Positions 25,151 through 36,493 of a DNA stretch of 64,000 bases are shown piece after piece (within the stretch, counting starts at the first letter, position 1; the number at the start of each line of letters is the position of its first letter). A program made the translations under genes and the position numbers. The DNA comes from Saprospiraceae bacterium (GTDB lineage: Bacteria; Bacteroidota; Bacteroidia; Chitinophagales; Saprospiraceae), in contig JABWBR010000008.1 in NCBI GenBank assembly GCA_013360405.1, positions 25,207-89,206 of the forward strand, given 5' to 3'. The notes below the pieces were generated by a model that saw nothing but the letters and a program-made list of their open reading frames with translations, was not told the DNA's origin and did no database searches.

Positions 25151-25798
25151 ATGAAAGATACTTATCACACGATAAGCGCGCCGGCGGAGGGAGAGTTTCG
25201 CGATAGAGGCAGTAAATTCCTGGCCTATGCTTTCCCTGTCAGCTCACAGGAAGATTGGCAGGCCCGGTTGGAAGAGGTACGCAAGGCGCACCCCAAGGCG
25301 CGTCATCATTGTTTTGCCTTTCGCATTGGGATGGACGGCGCTAATTACCGTGCCAACGACGACGGAGAACCCAGCGGTACGGCCGGCCGGCCTATCCTCG
25401 GCCAAATCGACAGTTTTGGTCTCACCAATGTCTTTGTGGTGGTGGTTCGCTATTTCGGAGGGACGTTGCTGGGCACCTCGGGGCTTATTCAAGCTTACAA
25501 AAACAGCACTGCGGATGCCCTTCAGAAAGCGACTATCGTAGAAAAGATTGTCATGGACCGTTTCCGGCTCAGTTTTGAATATCAATGGTTGAGCCCGGTT
25601 ATGAATGCGGTAAAGAAACTGGAGCTACAAATTGATCACCAACAATTTGATGACTCCGCTTTTATTGATATTTCTATTAGAAAAAGCGACACCGAAACAA
25701 AAATGTTAGAGCTGAAAAGCCTGGTAGCCGGCGTCCACCTCGAAGAGGCGCCCACCCTTGGCGAAATGCCAGGCTTTGATATTAAAGAAATAAAATAG
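25151..25798 (+). CDS. YigZ/IMPACT-family protein
   Basis: A 215-residue protein of the YigZ/IMPACT family. The N-terminal UPF0029 domain (1-125) shows RGSKFLAYAFPV, RHHCFAFRIG, NDDGEPSGTAGRPIL and VVVVRYFGGTLLGTSGLI, all hallmark segments. The C-terminal domain (about 135-210) has the DUF1949/ferredoxin-like fold. Eukaryotic IMPACT modulates GCN2; bacterial members are of uncertain role, possibly nucleic-acid or translation linked. ATG at 25151 begins the conserved MKDTYHTI; 19 upstream in-frame codons overlap the promoter and are not family-like. Confidence 0.92.
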   Translation: MKDTYHTISAPAEGEFRDRGSKFLAYAFPVSSQEDWQARLEEVRKAHPKARHHCFAFRIGMDGANYRANDDGEPSGTAGRPILGQIDSFGLTNVFVVVVRYFGGTLLGTSGLIQAYKNSTADALQKATIVEKIVMDRFRLSFEYQWLSPVMNAVKKLELQIDHQQFDDSAFIDISIRKSDTETKMLELKSLVAGVHLEEAPTLGEMPGFDIKEIK

Positions 25799-25808
25799 GC
25801 GCATGGTT

Positions 25809-25841
25809 CTCACCCTCCCACTCTCACACTCTCTCCCCCTC
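25809..25841. repeat. CT-rich element between convergent genes
   Basis: Short copy of the GTGAG/CTCAC family: CTCACCCTCCCACTCTCACACTC followed by CTCC units, pyrimidine arm only. It touches the stop codon of the minus-strand S9 peptidase. Confidence 0.6.
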
Positions 25842-27737
25842 CTATTCCAGGAGAAAACGCTGCAAAAACAGGATAACCGCCTTGCTGTAATAGTCGCGGT
25901 TTGACTTTTTGCGAAAACCGTGCCCTTCGTCTTTAGCCAGCAAGTACCATGCCTCTCCCCCATTTCGTCGAATAGCTCTGAGCATTTGTTCTGCTTCACT
26001 GGCGGGCACCCTGGGATCGTTGAGGCCTTGTACGATAAGCATCGGCTTGGTAATCTTATGCGCATTGGCCGTGGGCGAAATGCGTTCCAGGTGGCGTCGC
26101 ATAGAGGGGTCGCGTTCATCGCCATATTCGATTCGTCGGATATCGCGGCGATAGGACTGTGTATTTTCCAGGAAAGTCACAAAATTGCTGATTCCCACGA
26201 TGTCGATGCCGCAGCGCAAGCGCTGATTGAAATGCGTCATCGAAGCCAGTACCATATAGCCACCATAAGAACCGCCCATCACGGCCACCCTGGAGGCGTC
26301 TAGTTGGGGGTTCGATTCAATCCAGTCGATTAGTTTACCGATATCGTATACCGAATCTTCCCTTTTGTAACCGTTATCAAGTTTGAGAAAATGCTTGCCA
26401 TAACCGGTGGATCCCCTCACATTGGGAGCAATGACAGCAATACCCAGTTCGTTGAGATAATACTGAAAAATGGGTGAAAACTCCGGCCTGTATTGACTCT
26501 CAGGCCCGCCATGTATGTATATTAAAACCGGGTAACGCTGTTTTTCCTCACGCGGCATATACAAATACGCAGGAATCAAACGCGGGAAATGGTCTATGGT
26601 ATCAAAAGTGGGATAATGGATAAGTTGGGGCGCACAAAAAGAATCGGGATCGAGGCCCCCAGTTTCGCTATAAGTCCAGCGGGTAGTTTTGCGCTGCTCC
26701 AAATCGTATACGTATACATCGCTGGGAGAGGTCGGCCTATTGATCGATAAAGCCAGCTTGTGTCCGGAAGGCTTCCACTTTAGCTGGTTGATAATGCCTT
26801 CCGGTATCTTTTTCACCGGCCTAAGCTGATAGGTCGACATATTCATCAGATACAAATGGCTTATGCCGTTTTCATTGACGGCAAAAGCTAAAGTATGACC
26901 ATCAGGGGATAATGCAAGCGCTTCCACATCCCACACAATATGGGGTGTAAGACAAGAGCTGCTGTGTGTGTCGAAGTCGTAGCAATAGATCTGGTTATGC
27001 TCGCTTTGCTCATCGGAAGTGTAGTACAATTTTTTACCATCGAGACTCCACTGAGCGCCTTTGCATGCCACATTTTGTTTATCGCAACCAATATCAATAA
27101 GCCTTCCGCTTTTTAGATGCAAAATATACAGCGAATGATGGCTTACCGACTGGTAATGTGCGATGGCTACAAATTGATCATCGGGCGACCAGGCCACGGG
27201 ATACCAATACCCCTCTCCCTGCATGACCAGGTAAGGCGCTCCCCCCCCGCCGTGGGGATGGCATACAAATAAATCGTGATCTATGCCGTTTCGGCTAGTG
27301 CTTGCATAGATAAAGGATTGACCATTATTACTCCACAAGCCGTGGTCGTTGCGTGAAATCCCGTCGGTGTGCATCTTGTACACACCCGAATCGAGATCAA
27401 AATAGTACAATTGAAAAGCTTCGTTGCCGCCGATATCCTTGGCAAAAAGGAAGCCATTGGTGTGGGGCGCCGGGCATACGCAGCCTTTATAGACCGGTTC
27501 GGAAAAAAAAGTGACCTGCCTGCGCACCCCACCGGGATGGGTAACCGTATGAAATTGGGTAGATTCGCCAAAACGCGTGGCGATGAGCAGCCCATCGTCG
27601 TTTTTTAGCCAGTCTACAAGAAAGGCCTCTCTGATGCTCTGGTACTGATCAAGTCTATCACTTAATTCGACGGGAATTTCCGGTATTCCCTCTATGACAA
27701 GGTTGCCTTGTTGCCGTTTGGTTTGACGAAGGTTCAT
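25842..27737 (-). CDS. S9 family serine peptidase (prolyl oligopeptidase/acylaminoacyl peptidase-like)
   Basis: A 631-residue cytoplasmic-looking peptidase. Residues 1-370 form a seven-bladed TolB-like beta-propeller with repeated SPDG, SPDD and WSLDG motifs. The rest is an alpha/beta hydrolase domain: HGGPE oxyanion region, nucleophile motif GGSYGGYM, Asp in QGLNDPRVP and His in DEGHGF. It would remove short peptides or acylated residues from N-termini. ATG at 27737 is preferred to a TTG eleven codons earlier. No signal peptide is visible. Other S9 subfamilies such as dipeptidyl peptidase are possible. Confidence 0.92.
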   Translation of the reverse strand: MNLRQTKRQQGNLVIEGIPEIPVELSDRLDQYQSIREAFLVDWLKNDDGLLIATRFGESTQFHTVTHPGGVRRQVTFFSEPVYKGCVCPAPHTNGFLFAKDIGGNEAFQLYYFDLDSGVYKMHTDGISRNDHGLWSNNGQSFIYASTSRNGIDHDLFVCHPHGGGGAPYLVMQGEGYWYPVAWSPDDQFVAIAHYQSVSHHSLYILHLKSGRLIDIGCDKQNVACKGAQWSLDGKKLYYTSDEQSEHNQIYCYDFDTHSSSCLTPHIVWDVEALALSPDGHTLAFAVNENGISHLYLMNMSTYQLRPVKKIPEGIINQLKWKPSGHKLALSINRPTSPSDVYVYDLEQRKTTRWTYSETGGLDPDSFCAPQLIHYPTFDTIDHFPRLIPAYLYMPREEKQRYPVLIYIHGGPESQYRPEFSPIFQYYLNELGIAVIAPNVRGSTGYGKHFLKLDNGYKREDSVYDIGKLIDWIESNPQLDASRVAVMGGSYGGYMVLASMTHFNQRLRCGIDIVGISNFVTFLENTQSYRRDIRRIEYGDERDPSMRRHLERISPTANAHKITKPMLIVQGLNDPRVPASEAEQMLRAIRRNGGEAWYLLAKDEGHGFRKKSNRDYYSKAVILFLQRFLLE

Positions 27738-27782
27738 GTCCTGAAGATAGGTGCTCGTATTCGTTTCCAATTTGCGAAAATA

Positions 27783-29582
27783 TTATTTTCTAATCAACTT
27801 AAAAATTTGCACGCCGTCGCCGGCGCTAACGCTCAAAAAATAAATCCCCGAAGGCAGGTCTTCTACCTGCATGTTTATCGAGAATTGGCCGGCAGGGGGT
27901 GTCAACACCATACTTCGCCTGGTACCTCCGTCTGCTGCGAACAATTTGATGTATAAATCGCCGGTATTATTCCACTTGCCACTCAGATTTACCTCGCTTT
28001 CCATCGGATTGGGATACACGATCAGCGGTTCTTCAAACAACTCTGTGGAGCCTGTGGTGCAATTAGGGAAAGCCGGGTTGTAGGCTACCTCCTGTTCAAA
28101 AAAGCTGGCACAGCCACTTGCCAGATCGGTAATTTGAAGTCTATACTCCCCACTTTCGGCTATACAATAAGTCAGGTCCTGCGCATCCGAAATTAACTCG
28201 CCATCAACAAACCACTCGATCAGGTAAGATTCAGGCAATTGCTCGGGTTGATATATACTAAGCAGGTTATTGGCAATGGTGAATACAGCTTGCGGGTAGG
28301 CATTAAATACGATCGTACTCACGGGAGATACGGCGCTGCATCCGTCCTCAGAAGTATAGACTACCCAATAGCTACCTGCCTCCGTAATGTTGAGCATAGG
28401 GTCGGTTACACTCAATATCGGCACGCTGTCTTGGTACCAGATGAAATGATCGGCATAAGAGCTAAACAGGGTGAGCGAATCTCCTTCGCAGTAAGGCGCG
28501 GGTGAAGAGTATTCTATTTCCGGTGGCTGAGGTTGGGCAAATACGCGCACGGTATCGGTTGAGATAATGGTATCTACCTGATGGAAGATCGTCAACTCCA
28601 GACTCATCTCGTCATCAATCAATACACCGTTGGAAAGCCGAGTAAAATTGACTACCCCGCAAATATCGTCAGCGCCGTCCAGTCCGCCGTCGTTATCGGT
28701 TACCCGCAGGCTGTAGTTTCCCGGTTCGAGCGGCAATAGCAAGTCAAATGCCAACGGTACATTGGCATTTTGCACAATACTTGATAAGTATACTTCCTGG
28801 CCGGTATTATCGTAAATGCCTATTTTAAGGTCGGGGGCGCCGCCCAGAATATCGTTGCAGCCCACTTCTAAGATATTGACCCTTGCGAGATAGTAGCCGC
28901 TTGTATCGATTATCGCAGTATACTGAATCGGATAAACGCCCGGTGAGGAATAGGTTTGAGGGCCCGGGTTTTCCTGTATAGAGGCATTGCCGTTGCCAAA
29001 ATCCCATAAATACGAAAAGCCGGCCACACTGTCAGAAGGAACCAGGTTGACAAATGAAGCCGTCACACTGCCGCAACCGGCATTGTTGATCAGACTAAAC
29101 CCTTCGGTAGTGCTTTGTGACGGGGCTATGTATAAGGGAAAAGTAAAAGAAGATGATTGTGTGATAAAAAACACCTGTGCATCGACTACTACCTCAACCA
29201 AATACATACCTGAAAATAACGGCGTTCCGCATAGCTTCACGCAACCGTCGGTTTGCTCCGCCGGGTTAAATTCAAATTGGCTTACCTCCCATTGAAGTCC
29301 GGGAGGCAAATTAGTGACCGAAGTAATCGTCACCTGCTGAATGACAATATTGGGAGGCACGGTGGAATCGACAGCGGCCACAGGCGTAGTAGTTTTAGGC
29401 ATTCTAAAACTGATATCCTGGTCGTAATATAAGCCCGCTTGTCCGTCGGGCGCCTCCGATAAATAGATTGTATCTTCAGGTAGTGTAGGCAAAGAGACTA
29501 TACATCCCGGGCAGCCTGTTTGGGCAGGCAGCGCTTTTGTCGCCAACAAGATAGCGACCAACCACATCACACGTTTCATCAT
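27783..29582 (-). CDS. Secreted PKD-domain protein with type IX sorting tail
   Basis: A 599-residue exported protein. A signal peptide (KRVMWLVAILLATKALPAQ) is followed by beta-rich segments. A PKD domain near 165-240 contains FSYLWDFGNGNAS and YSSPGVYPIQYT. Two Ig/SprB-like segments follow, with GSYWVVYTSEDGCSAVSP and GEYRLQITD near 400-500. The last about 85 residues are a type A T9SS sorting domain, with VYPNPMESEVNLSGKWNN and LPSGIYFLSV ending in KLIRK. It should be secreted or surface attached through the type IX system. No enzymatic domain is visible. Confidence 0.88.
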   Translation of the reverse strand: MMKRVMWLVAILLATKALPAQTGCPGCIVSLPTLPEDTIYLSEAPDGQAGLYYDQDISFRMPKTTTPVAAVDSTVPPNIVIQQVTITSVTNLPPGLQWEVSQFEFNPAEQTDGCVKLCGTPLFSGMYLVEVVVDAQVFFITQSSSFTFPLYIAPSQSTTEGFSLINNAGCGSVTASFVNLVPSDSVAGFSYLWDFGNGNASIQENPGPQTYSSPGVYPIQYTAIIDTSGYYLARVNILEVGCNDILGGAPDLKIGIYDNTGQEVYLSSIVQNANVPLAFDLLLPLEPGNYSLRVTDNDGGLDGADDICGVVNFTRLSNGVLIDDEMSLELTIFHQVDTIISTDTVRVFAQPQPPEIEYSSPAPYCEGDSLTLFSSYADHFIWYQDSVPILSVTDPMLNITEAGSYWVVYTSEDGCSAVSPVSTIVFNAYPQAVFTIANNLLSIYQPEQLPESYLIEWFVDGELISDAQDLTYCIAESGEYRLQITDLASGCASFFEQEVAYNPAFPNCTTGSTELFEEPLIVYPNPMESEVNLSGKWNNTGDLYIKLFAADGGTRRSMVLTPPAGQFSINMQVEDLPSGIYFLSVSAGDGVQIFKLIRK

Positions 29583-29715
29583 TTATGGGTTTGACATGAA
29601 CATAAAAACCTAGTGGCAGTAATGTATTGACATTGACTGCCGGGGTGTTGTTCAGCAGAAGGTGCGTATTTATTGGTTGGAGATGTGTAGATAGGGAAAA
29701 TAGAACGGAAGATTG

Positions 29716-29760
29716 ATTGATTGGTAGAGACGCGATGCATCGCGTCTCTACACAATCAAT
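29716..29760. repeat. GTAGAGACGC palindrome with extended flanks
   Basis: A perfect 28-base palindrome (29724-29751), each arm GTAGAGACGCGATG and complement. The stem extends through ATTGATTG/CAATCAAT with a single bulged A. It lies between two type IX cargo genes on the minus strand and can act as a strong transcript hairpin. The same GTAGAGACGC arm occurs at 42660-42687 with a different centre. Confidence 0.85.
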
Positions 29761-29770
29761 ATTAAAACGT

Positions 29771-30580
29771 TTAACGGCGGTTGATCAGGAATTTACCTGA
29801 CAGCACACCTGATTCATTACTAATGGAGTACATATACATGCCGTTGGCCAGCGCAGAGCCGTCGAAACGGATGCTATTATCGCCTTCATGCAGTGTAGTG
29901 AGTTCTTTGTGCAAGCGGTGCCCCAGCATATCATAAACAGCGAATTCGAATTGACCGTTGAGTTTAGAGCTTACCTCAAATACAGCCCAATCGCTGAAAG
30001 GATTAGGGATAACAGCTACATCGAGGCCTTGGGCGACAGGATCTTGAATGCCTACCGTGGTACAATTGGCCGAGCCGGCCGGTTTCACGTGCAGGAAGTA
30101 ATTGCCCGGCACCAGATTGGCATCGGGAAATGTAATCGGAATATCGATCACACTGCGAACCACGGCTGACAAGCCAAGGTCGTACACACCCACTTCGGCG
30201 TCAGTAGCTGTACCAAAAAGGATTAGACAACCGACAGAGTCTTTCAAGAAAACACAGTTTGGCGGATTGCAAACATAGTCGAAAGAAGCCGGCAGGTTAA
30301 GCACTGCGCCTTCGGTAGCAAGGTCTATTGAATTGAGCGGCACCGGGCCGAACGGCGTAGTAAACGTAGCAGGGGTATGCAGTGTAAATACAAATTCGTA
30401 ATACAATCCGGCGCAAGCCGTATCAGGAATACCGGAGCCGGGGGCCTCAGGAACAAAAGGTACGGGATTAATCACGATCGTATCGGGAAGCGTAACGTCT
30501 GGCACACAAGATGTCTGTGCCTGTAAAACAGCTGAAGCAAAAGCGGTAAAGAAGAAAAATAAAGTAAAAAGTTTTTTCAT
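29771..30580 (-). CDS. Secreted protein with type IX sorting tail
   Basis: A 269-residue exported protein with signal peptide MKKLFTLFFFFTAFASAVLQAQ. The middle is beta-rich and has Cys pairs (VPDV, CNPPNCVF, CLILFG) but no recognised enzyme motif. The last about 80 residues are a T9SS type A sorting domain: VIPNPFSDWAVFEVSSKLNG, then LHEGDNSIRFDG, LANGMYMYSI and a KFLINRR end. It is a likely cell-surface protein. The next gene downstream is another type IX cargo protein. Confidence 0.87.
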   Translation of the reverse strand: MKKLFTLFFFFTAFASAVLQAQTSCVPDVTLPDTIVINPVPFVPEAPGSGIPDTACAGLYYEFVFTLHTPATFTTPFGPVPLNSIDLATEGAVLNLPASFDYVCNPPNCVFLKDSVGCLILFGTATDAEVGVYDLGLSAVVRSVIDIPITFPDANLVPGNYFLHVKPAGSANCTTVGIQDPVAQGLDVAVIPNPFSDWAVFEVSSKLNGQFEFAVYDMLGHRLHKELTTLHEGDNSIRFDGSALANGMYMYSISNESGVLSGKFLINRR

Positions 30581-30843
30581 AGTAAAGGCGATTTTGTTGT
30601 GCTTCTATTAAAATTTTCGCAATATATGTCAAATATATCCAGATTGGCAAACACCCCACCAAATATTTTAGCTTTCGCAAAGTAAGTAGCAAAAATATGA
30701 TAGCAATCTTATAATTTAGCGCCCGAAAGTACTGCACCTGTCAAAGCGACTTATCTCCACAACCAGCCCTTGAACGTATCTTAATCGGGTTTTTGATTGC
30801 ATCACTACCCCCTATTCTGTTTTACATCGTTAAATCATTACAT

Positions 30844-33132
30844 ATGCAAAAGACTATTACACTGTTTTTTACATTAGTGTGTTGGATTTCTTTAGCGAAT
30901 GCGCAGCAAGCGTCGATCAGCGGGCAGATTACCGATGCCCAAACCAATGAGCCGCTATACGCTGCTACCATTCAAGTTGGCGCAAACGGCACTTTTACTT
31001 TAGGAGACGGCACTTACACCCTTGATTTAGAGCCAGGTACGCACGAAGTACTGGTAAGTTATGTGGGGTACAAAAACTCCTCACAACAGATCACCCTAAA
31101 GGCGGGTGAAAACCTGACACTCAACATAGCCCTTCTACCCGAAGCTACTATGCTCAATACGGCTACCGTAACGGCAGGCAAACACGAAAAACCGCTGGGC
31201 GAAGTGACTGTTTCTCTCGAAGTGCTCAAACCGGAACTAATCGCCAATACCAGCAAAACATCACTGGATGAAGCCATAGAAAAAATACCGGGCGTTACGG
31301 TAATCGACGGACAGGCAAACATACGCGGCGGTTCGGGGTTTTCTCAGGGTGCCGGCAGCCGAGTATTGTTGCTGGTAGACGATGTCCCGATCTTACAGGC
31401 TGACGCGGGTTACCCCAACTGGGATGACGTACCCATCGAAAATATCGAGCAAATCGAAGTAATCAAAGGCGCCGCTTCGGCATTGTACGGTTCCTCCGCG
31501 CTCAACGGCATAATAAACGTGCGCACGGCTTATGCCCGCTCGGAACCCGAAACCAAAATATCGGCTTTCTCAACCGTCTATCTGAACCCTAAAGATGAAA
31601 GATTGAAATGGTGGGATAGCCAACCCTTTACATACGCCGGCAGTGTGAGCCACAAACGCAAAATTGACAAACTTGACCTGGTTGTGGGTGGCTTTTACAT
31701 CAATGAAGATAGCTACAATAGAGATACCTATAAAGAATACGGCCGTTTCAATTTTAATGCAAGATACCGTCTCACTGATCGCTTATCATTCGGCCTTGCC
31801 GGCAATTTTAATAAGGGACAAAGCGGCTCCTTTTTTTATTGGGCTTCCGACACCACTGCATACGTCGGCCAACCCTCTACGATCAATACACGTAAACGAT
31901 TTCGCTATAATATAGATCCCTTTCTCACCTATTTCGATAAATCGGGCAACCGGCACCGTATTTTGAGCCGCTTTTACGACGTAGACAACGACAACAGCAA
32001 CAACCAATCGAACCAGTCCCAATTGTGGTATGCCGAATATCAGTTCCAGCGCAGGTTCTCCAAAATTGATCTTATTGTATCTGCCGGTATTGTTGGCAGT
32101 GGTACCCGGGTGGAAGCTGAATTGTATGGCGACACCACATTTACTTCACGAAATCTGGCCGGTTATGTACAGGCCGATAAAAAGCTATTTGGCCGCCTCA
32201 ATTTATCAGCCGGTTTCCGTTATGAACACAATCTGCTAATCAATCCGGGCTTTATCTACCCACAAGGGGTGGTAGATCCTTCAAATGAAAGAGAATCCAA
32301 ACCCGTTTTTCGCATAGGCGCCAACTACCGCCTGTTCGATTTTACATACTTGAGAGCTTCATGGGGACAGGGCTACAGATTCCCTTCGGTAGCTGAAAAA
32401 TTTATTGTCACCAACGCCGGCGGATTTTTCGTACTCCCCAACCCTACCCTGCGGTCTGAAAGCGGCTGGACGACCGAGCTTGGCATTAAGCAAGGCTTCC
32501 AAATCGCCTCTTTTGAAGGCTATTTTGACCTGTCGGCCTTCCTGATGAAATACAGCAATATGATGGAATTCAATCTTGCAGGATTGGGATTCCGCTCTAC
32601 TAATATTGGTGAAACCGAAATTAAAGGTTTTGAAATTTCTGTGGCCGGACGTGGCAGAATATGGGGCCAGCCCTTCAACCTCATTACAGGCTATACTTAC
32701 ATCGATCCACGCTTCCTCGATTTTGACCCCACTCCTATCCCACCCGGTGAACCTGGTACTATAGGCCAGATCAACGCTAATAACTCCTCTCTAAAAACCG
32801 AAAACATCCTCAAATATCGCTCCAGGCATACCTTCAAGCTGGATTTGGAGACAAGCATTCAGGACTTTTCTGTGGGATTGGAATCTTTCTACAATAGCAA
32901 AATAGAGGCGATCGATGCCGCATTTTTGCTTATCGTACCTGGGCTGGCCAATTTCCGCCAAAACGACGATAAGGGCGTTCTGTTATTTAATGTGCGTACA
33001 TCCTACCGGATCAATAATAATTTCAAAGTTTCCTTTATCGCAGGAAACATATTCAATAACCTCTATGCCTCCCGCCCAGGCCTGATGGATGCGCCGAGAA
33101 ACCTGACTTTGCGTTTGGACTGTCATTTTTAA
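30844..33132 (+). CDS. TonB-dependent outer-membrane receptor
   Basis: A 762-residue receptor. Signal peptide MQKTITLFFTLVCWISLANA, then a carboxypeptidase-regulatory-like domain (about 22-105: ISGQITDAQTNEPLYAATIQ), plug domain (115-220, with VLLLVDDVPILQADAGYPNW and VIKGAASALYGSSALNGIINV), and a beta-barrel with aromatic-rich strands ending RLDCHF. The closing aromatic is typical for outer-membrane proteins. No SusD partner follows, so it resembles vitamin, siderophore or metal receptors rather than a SusC. The ligand is unknown. ATG at 30844 starts the signal peptide; an upstream frame adds 17 residues. Confidence 0.92.
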   Translation: MQKTITLFFTLVCWISLANAQQASISGQITDAQTNEPLYAATIQVGANGTFTLGDGTYTLDLEPGTHEVLVSYVGYKNSSQQITLKAGENLTLNIALLPEATMLNTATVTAGKHEKPLGEVTVSLEVLKPELIANTSKTSLDEAIEKIPGVTVIDGQANIRGGSGFSQGAGSRVLLLVDDVPILQADAGYPNWDDVPIENIEQIEVIKGAASALYGSSALNGIINVRTAYARSEPETKISAFSTVYLNPKDERLKWWDSQPFTYAGSVSHKRKIDKLDLVVGGFYINEDSYNRDTYKEYGRFNFNARYRLTDRLSFGLAGNFNKGQSGSFFYWASDTTAYVGQPSTINTRKRFRYNIDPFLTYFDKSGNRHRILSRFYDVDNDNSNNQSNQSQLWYAEYQFQRRFSKIDLIVSAGIVGSGTRVEAELYGDTTFTSRNLAGYVQADKKLFGRLNLSAGFRYEHNLLINPGFIYPQGVVDPSNERESKPVFRIGANYRLFDFTYLRASWGQGYRFPSVAEKFIVTNAGGFFVLPNPTLRSESGWTTELGIKQGFQIASFEGYFDLSAFLMKYSNMMEFNLAGLGFRSTNIGETEIKGFEISVAGRGRIWGQPFNLITGYTYIDPRFLDFDPTPIPPGEPGTIGQINANNSSLKTENILKYRSRHTFKLDLETSIQDFSVGLESFYNSKIEAIDAAFLLIVPGLANFRQNDDKGVLLFNVRTSYRINNNFKVSFIAGNIFNNLYASRPGLMDAPRNLTLRLDCHF

Positions 33133-33140
33133 ACTGTCAA

Positions 33141-33174
33141 TTTGTCACTTTGACGCAAAAAAACGCTATCTTTG
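33141..33174 (+). promoter_or_regulatory. Predicted promoter for miaB operon
   Basis: TTTG, a 22-base spacer and TATCTTTG. The start site would fall near 33181, before the leader hairpin. Confidence 0.45.
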
Positions 33175-33185
33175 CGCACTAATTT

Positions 33186-33222
33186 ATCCGACCTCCATGC
33201 ACCCCACGTATGGAGGTCGGAT
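33186..33222 (+). promoter_or_regulatory. Perfect hairpin in the miaB leader
   Basis: A perfect 13-bp inverted repeat (arm ATCCGACCTCCAT) around an 11-base loop containing CCCC. It is located between the predicted promoter and the miaB start, and no T-tract follows, so it looks like a leader structure rather than a terminator. It could also mark the end of the TonB receptor transcript. Confidence 0.6.
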
Positions 33223-33243
33223 TCTAAATAAGTGCGTGCTAAG

Positions 33244-34688
33244 ATGTTATATGATGACAACCCAACGCTCGTCGGCATTGCCAAAGAGATAGACGAGTCC
33301 AAACAAGGCGAGGTGTTTTTTAATGCGCAACCCGCAGAGTCAGCCGACACCGCGGCCGGCTTGTTTTATATCGAGAGTTACGGCTGCCAGATGAATTTCA
33401 GCGATAGTGAAATCGTGGGCTCCATACTGGCAGAATCCGGCTACAAGCCTACCCGCGACCTGGAATTGGCCGACCTGATCCTTATCAATACCTGCTCTAT
33501 TCGCGAAAAAGCCGAAGAGACCGTCCGCAAACGCCTTCGCTTATTTGACAAAATAAAAAAACAACGACCGGGTACTCTGGTGGGCGTATTGGGCTGTATG
33601 GCCGAACGCCTCAAAACCAAATTCCTGGAAGAAGAAAAGTTGGTCGATCTGGTTGTAGGCCCTGATGCCTACCGCGACCTGCCCAAGCTCGTAGCCGGCG
33701 CCGAAGACGGCGACAAGGGTATCAACGTTTTTCTATCCAGAGAGGAGACCTACGCCGATATCAACCCGCTCAGACTCGATAGCAATGGCGTAGCGGCTTT
33801 TATTTCGATTATGCGCGGCTGCGATAATATGTGCTCCTTCTGCGTAGTGCCTTTCACCCGCGGCCGCGAACGCAGCCGCGACGCTTTCAGTATTGTGGCG
33901 GAAGCTCAGGAACTCTACGAGCGCGGCTACCGCGAAGTGACTTTGCTGGGCCAAAACGTGGACTCCTACAAGTGGGAAAATCCCGAAAACGGTGAGATAG
34001 TGAATTTTGCTCACCTGCTCGAACGGGTAGCCCTGGTGCATCCCGATCTGCGGGTGCGCTTTTCCACCTCTCACCCAAAGGATATCACCGACGAGGTGCT
34101 GCATACCATCGCCCGCCACGAAAATATCTGTAACTATATCCATCTGCCCGTCCAAAGCGGCAACAGCCGAATACTGGAGCTGATGAACCGCACCTACGAC
34201 AGAGAATGGTACATGGACCGGGTGGAGGCTATTTATCGCATCATACCCGATTGCGCCATCTCATCAGATATCATCACCGGTTTTTGCAGTGAAACCGAAG
34301 AAGAACACCAGGATACACTCAGCATGATCGAGTGGGCCAACTACAGCATGTCGTACATGTTCTTTTACTCCGAGCGTCCGGGCACCCTGGCTGCCCGCAA
34401 GTTTCCCGACGACATTTCGATGGACGTGAAAAAGCGGCGACTCAATGAGATTATCCGCCTGCAAAACCACGTTTCGCTCAAACACAACAAAGCCGATATC
34501 GGAAAAACCTTTAAAGTGCTTATCGAAGGCGATTCTAAAAAATCCGACCAGGAATTCAAAGGCCGCAATTCTCAAAATAAAATGGTTGTTTTTCCTAAAG
34601 CAGAAGGCTATCGCCCCGGCGACTACGTCTTTGTAAAAGTCAAAGAGGCATCAAGCGCCACGCTTATAGGAGAAATCACCCCCCAATA

Positions 34689-34689
<1 letters not shown>
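33244..34689 (+). CDS. miaB: tRNA methylthiotransferase MiaB
   Basis: A radical-SAM enzyme that adds the 2-methylthio group to N6-isopentenyladenosine-37 in tRNA. The 481-residue product has the UPF0004 domain with three cluster Cys (YGCQMN, INTCSI, GCMAER), the radical-SAM motif [20 protein letters not shown] and a C-terminal TRAM domain (about 415-480, KTFKVLIEG to LIGEI). ATG at 33244 is chosen over a GTG four codons upstream. Its stop overlaps the start of the sigma-54 activator by one base. Confidence 0.96.
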
Positions 34690-35966
<1,277 letters not shown>

Positions 35967-35976
35967 GCCTACCGCA

Positions 35977-36486
35977 ATGAAGTCAAATCTCCAATTTGCA
36001 GCCTTTATTTTTGCCTTATATACGGTCTTATCGGGCGTAGCCTGCTATTCCCTGCGGGGTATCGACATCGACCCCAACGTGAACACGTATTTCGTAGATC
36101 AATTCCGCAATAACGCTTCCAACGCGCCTCCGTCGCTTCCGCAGACCTTTACGGAGGCCCTCAAAGAGAAAATCCGCACCGAATCGCGACTCGTTTATAC
36201 CGACACCGACCCCGATATCTCTTTTAAAGGCGCTATCGTTGATTTCCGGGTTACCTCCGAGGCGCCGCAGCCAGGTGAGACGACCAGTCTGAACCGCCTC
36301 ACCATCACTACCGCCATCGAATACATCCACGCCAAAGACGAGAAAAAGGGTTGGAAGAGCAATTTTTCCTTTTTCTACGACTTTCCCAGCAGCACCGACC
36401 TGGGCAGCATCCAGGATGATGCTATCGATGTCATCTCCAAGCAGATGATGGAAGATATTTTTAACAAGGCGTTTACGAATTGGTAG
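35977..36486 (+). CDS. lptE: LptE-like LPS assembly lipoprotein
   Basis: A 169-residue lipoprotein: hydrophobic signal MKSNLQFAAFIFALYTVLSG and lipobox GVAC (Cys 23). The rest has the LptE fold markers of Bacteroidota: the YSLRGIDIDPNVNTYFV opening, TFTEALKEKI helix and the ISFKGAIVDFRV strand. LptE plugs the LptD barrel and aids LPS delivery to the outer leaflet. It is the last gene of the miaB/sigma-54 activator run; the same order is common in Bacteroidota. Confidence 0.88.
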   Translation: MKSNLQFAAFIFALYTVLSGVACYSLRGIDIDPNVNTYFVDQFRNNASNAPPSLPQTFTEALKEKIRTESRLVYTDTDPDISFKGAIVDFRVTSEAPQPGETTSLNRLTITTAIEYIHAKDEKKGWKSNFSFFYDFPSSTDLGSIQDDAIDVISKQMMEDIFNKAFTNW

Positions 36487-36493
36487 CTCCCCC

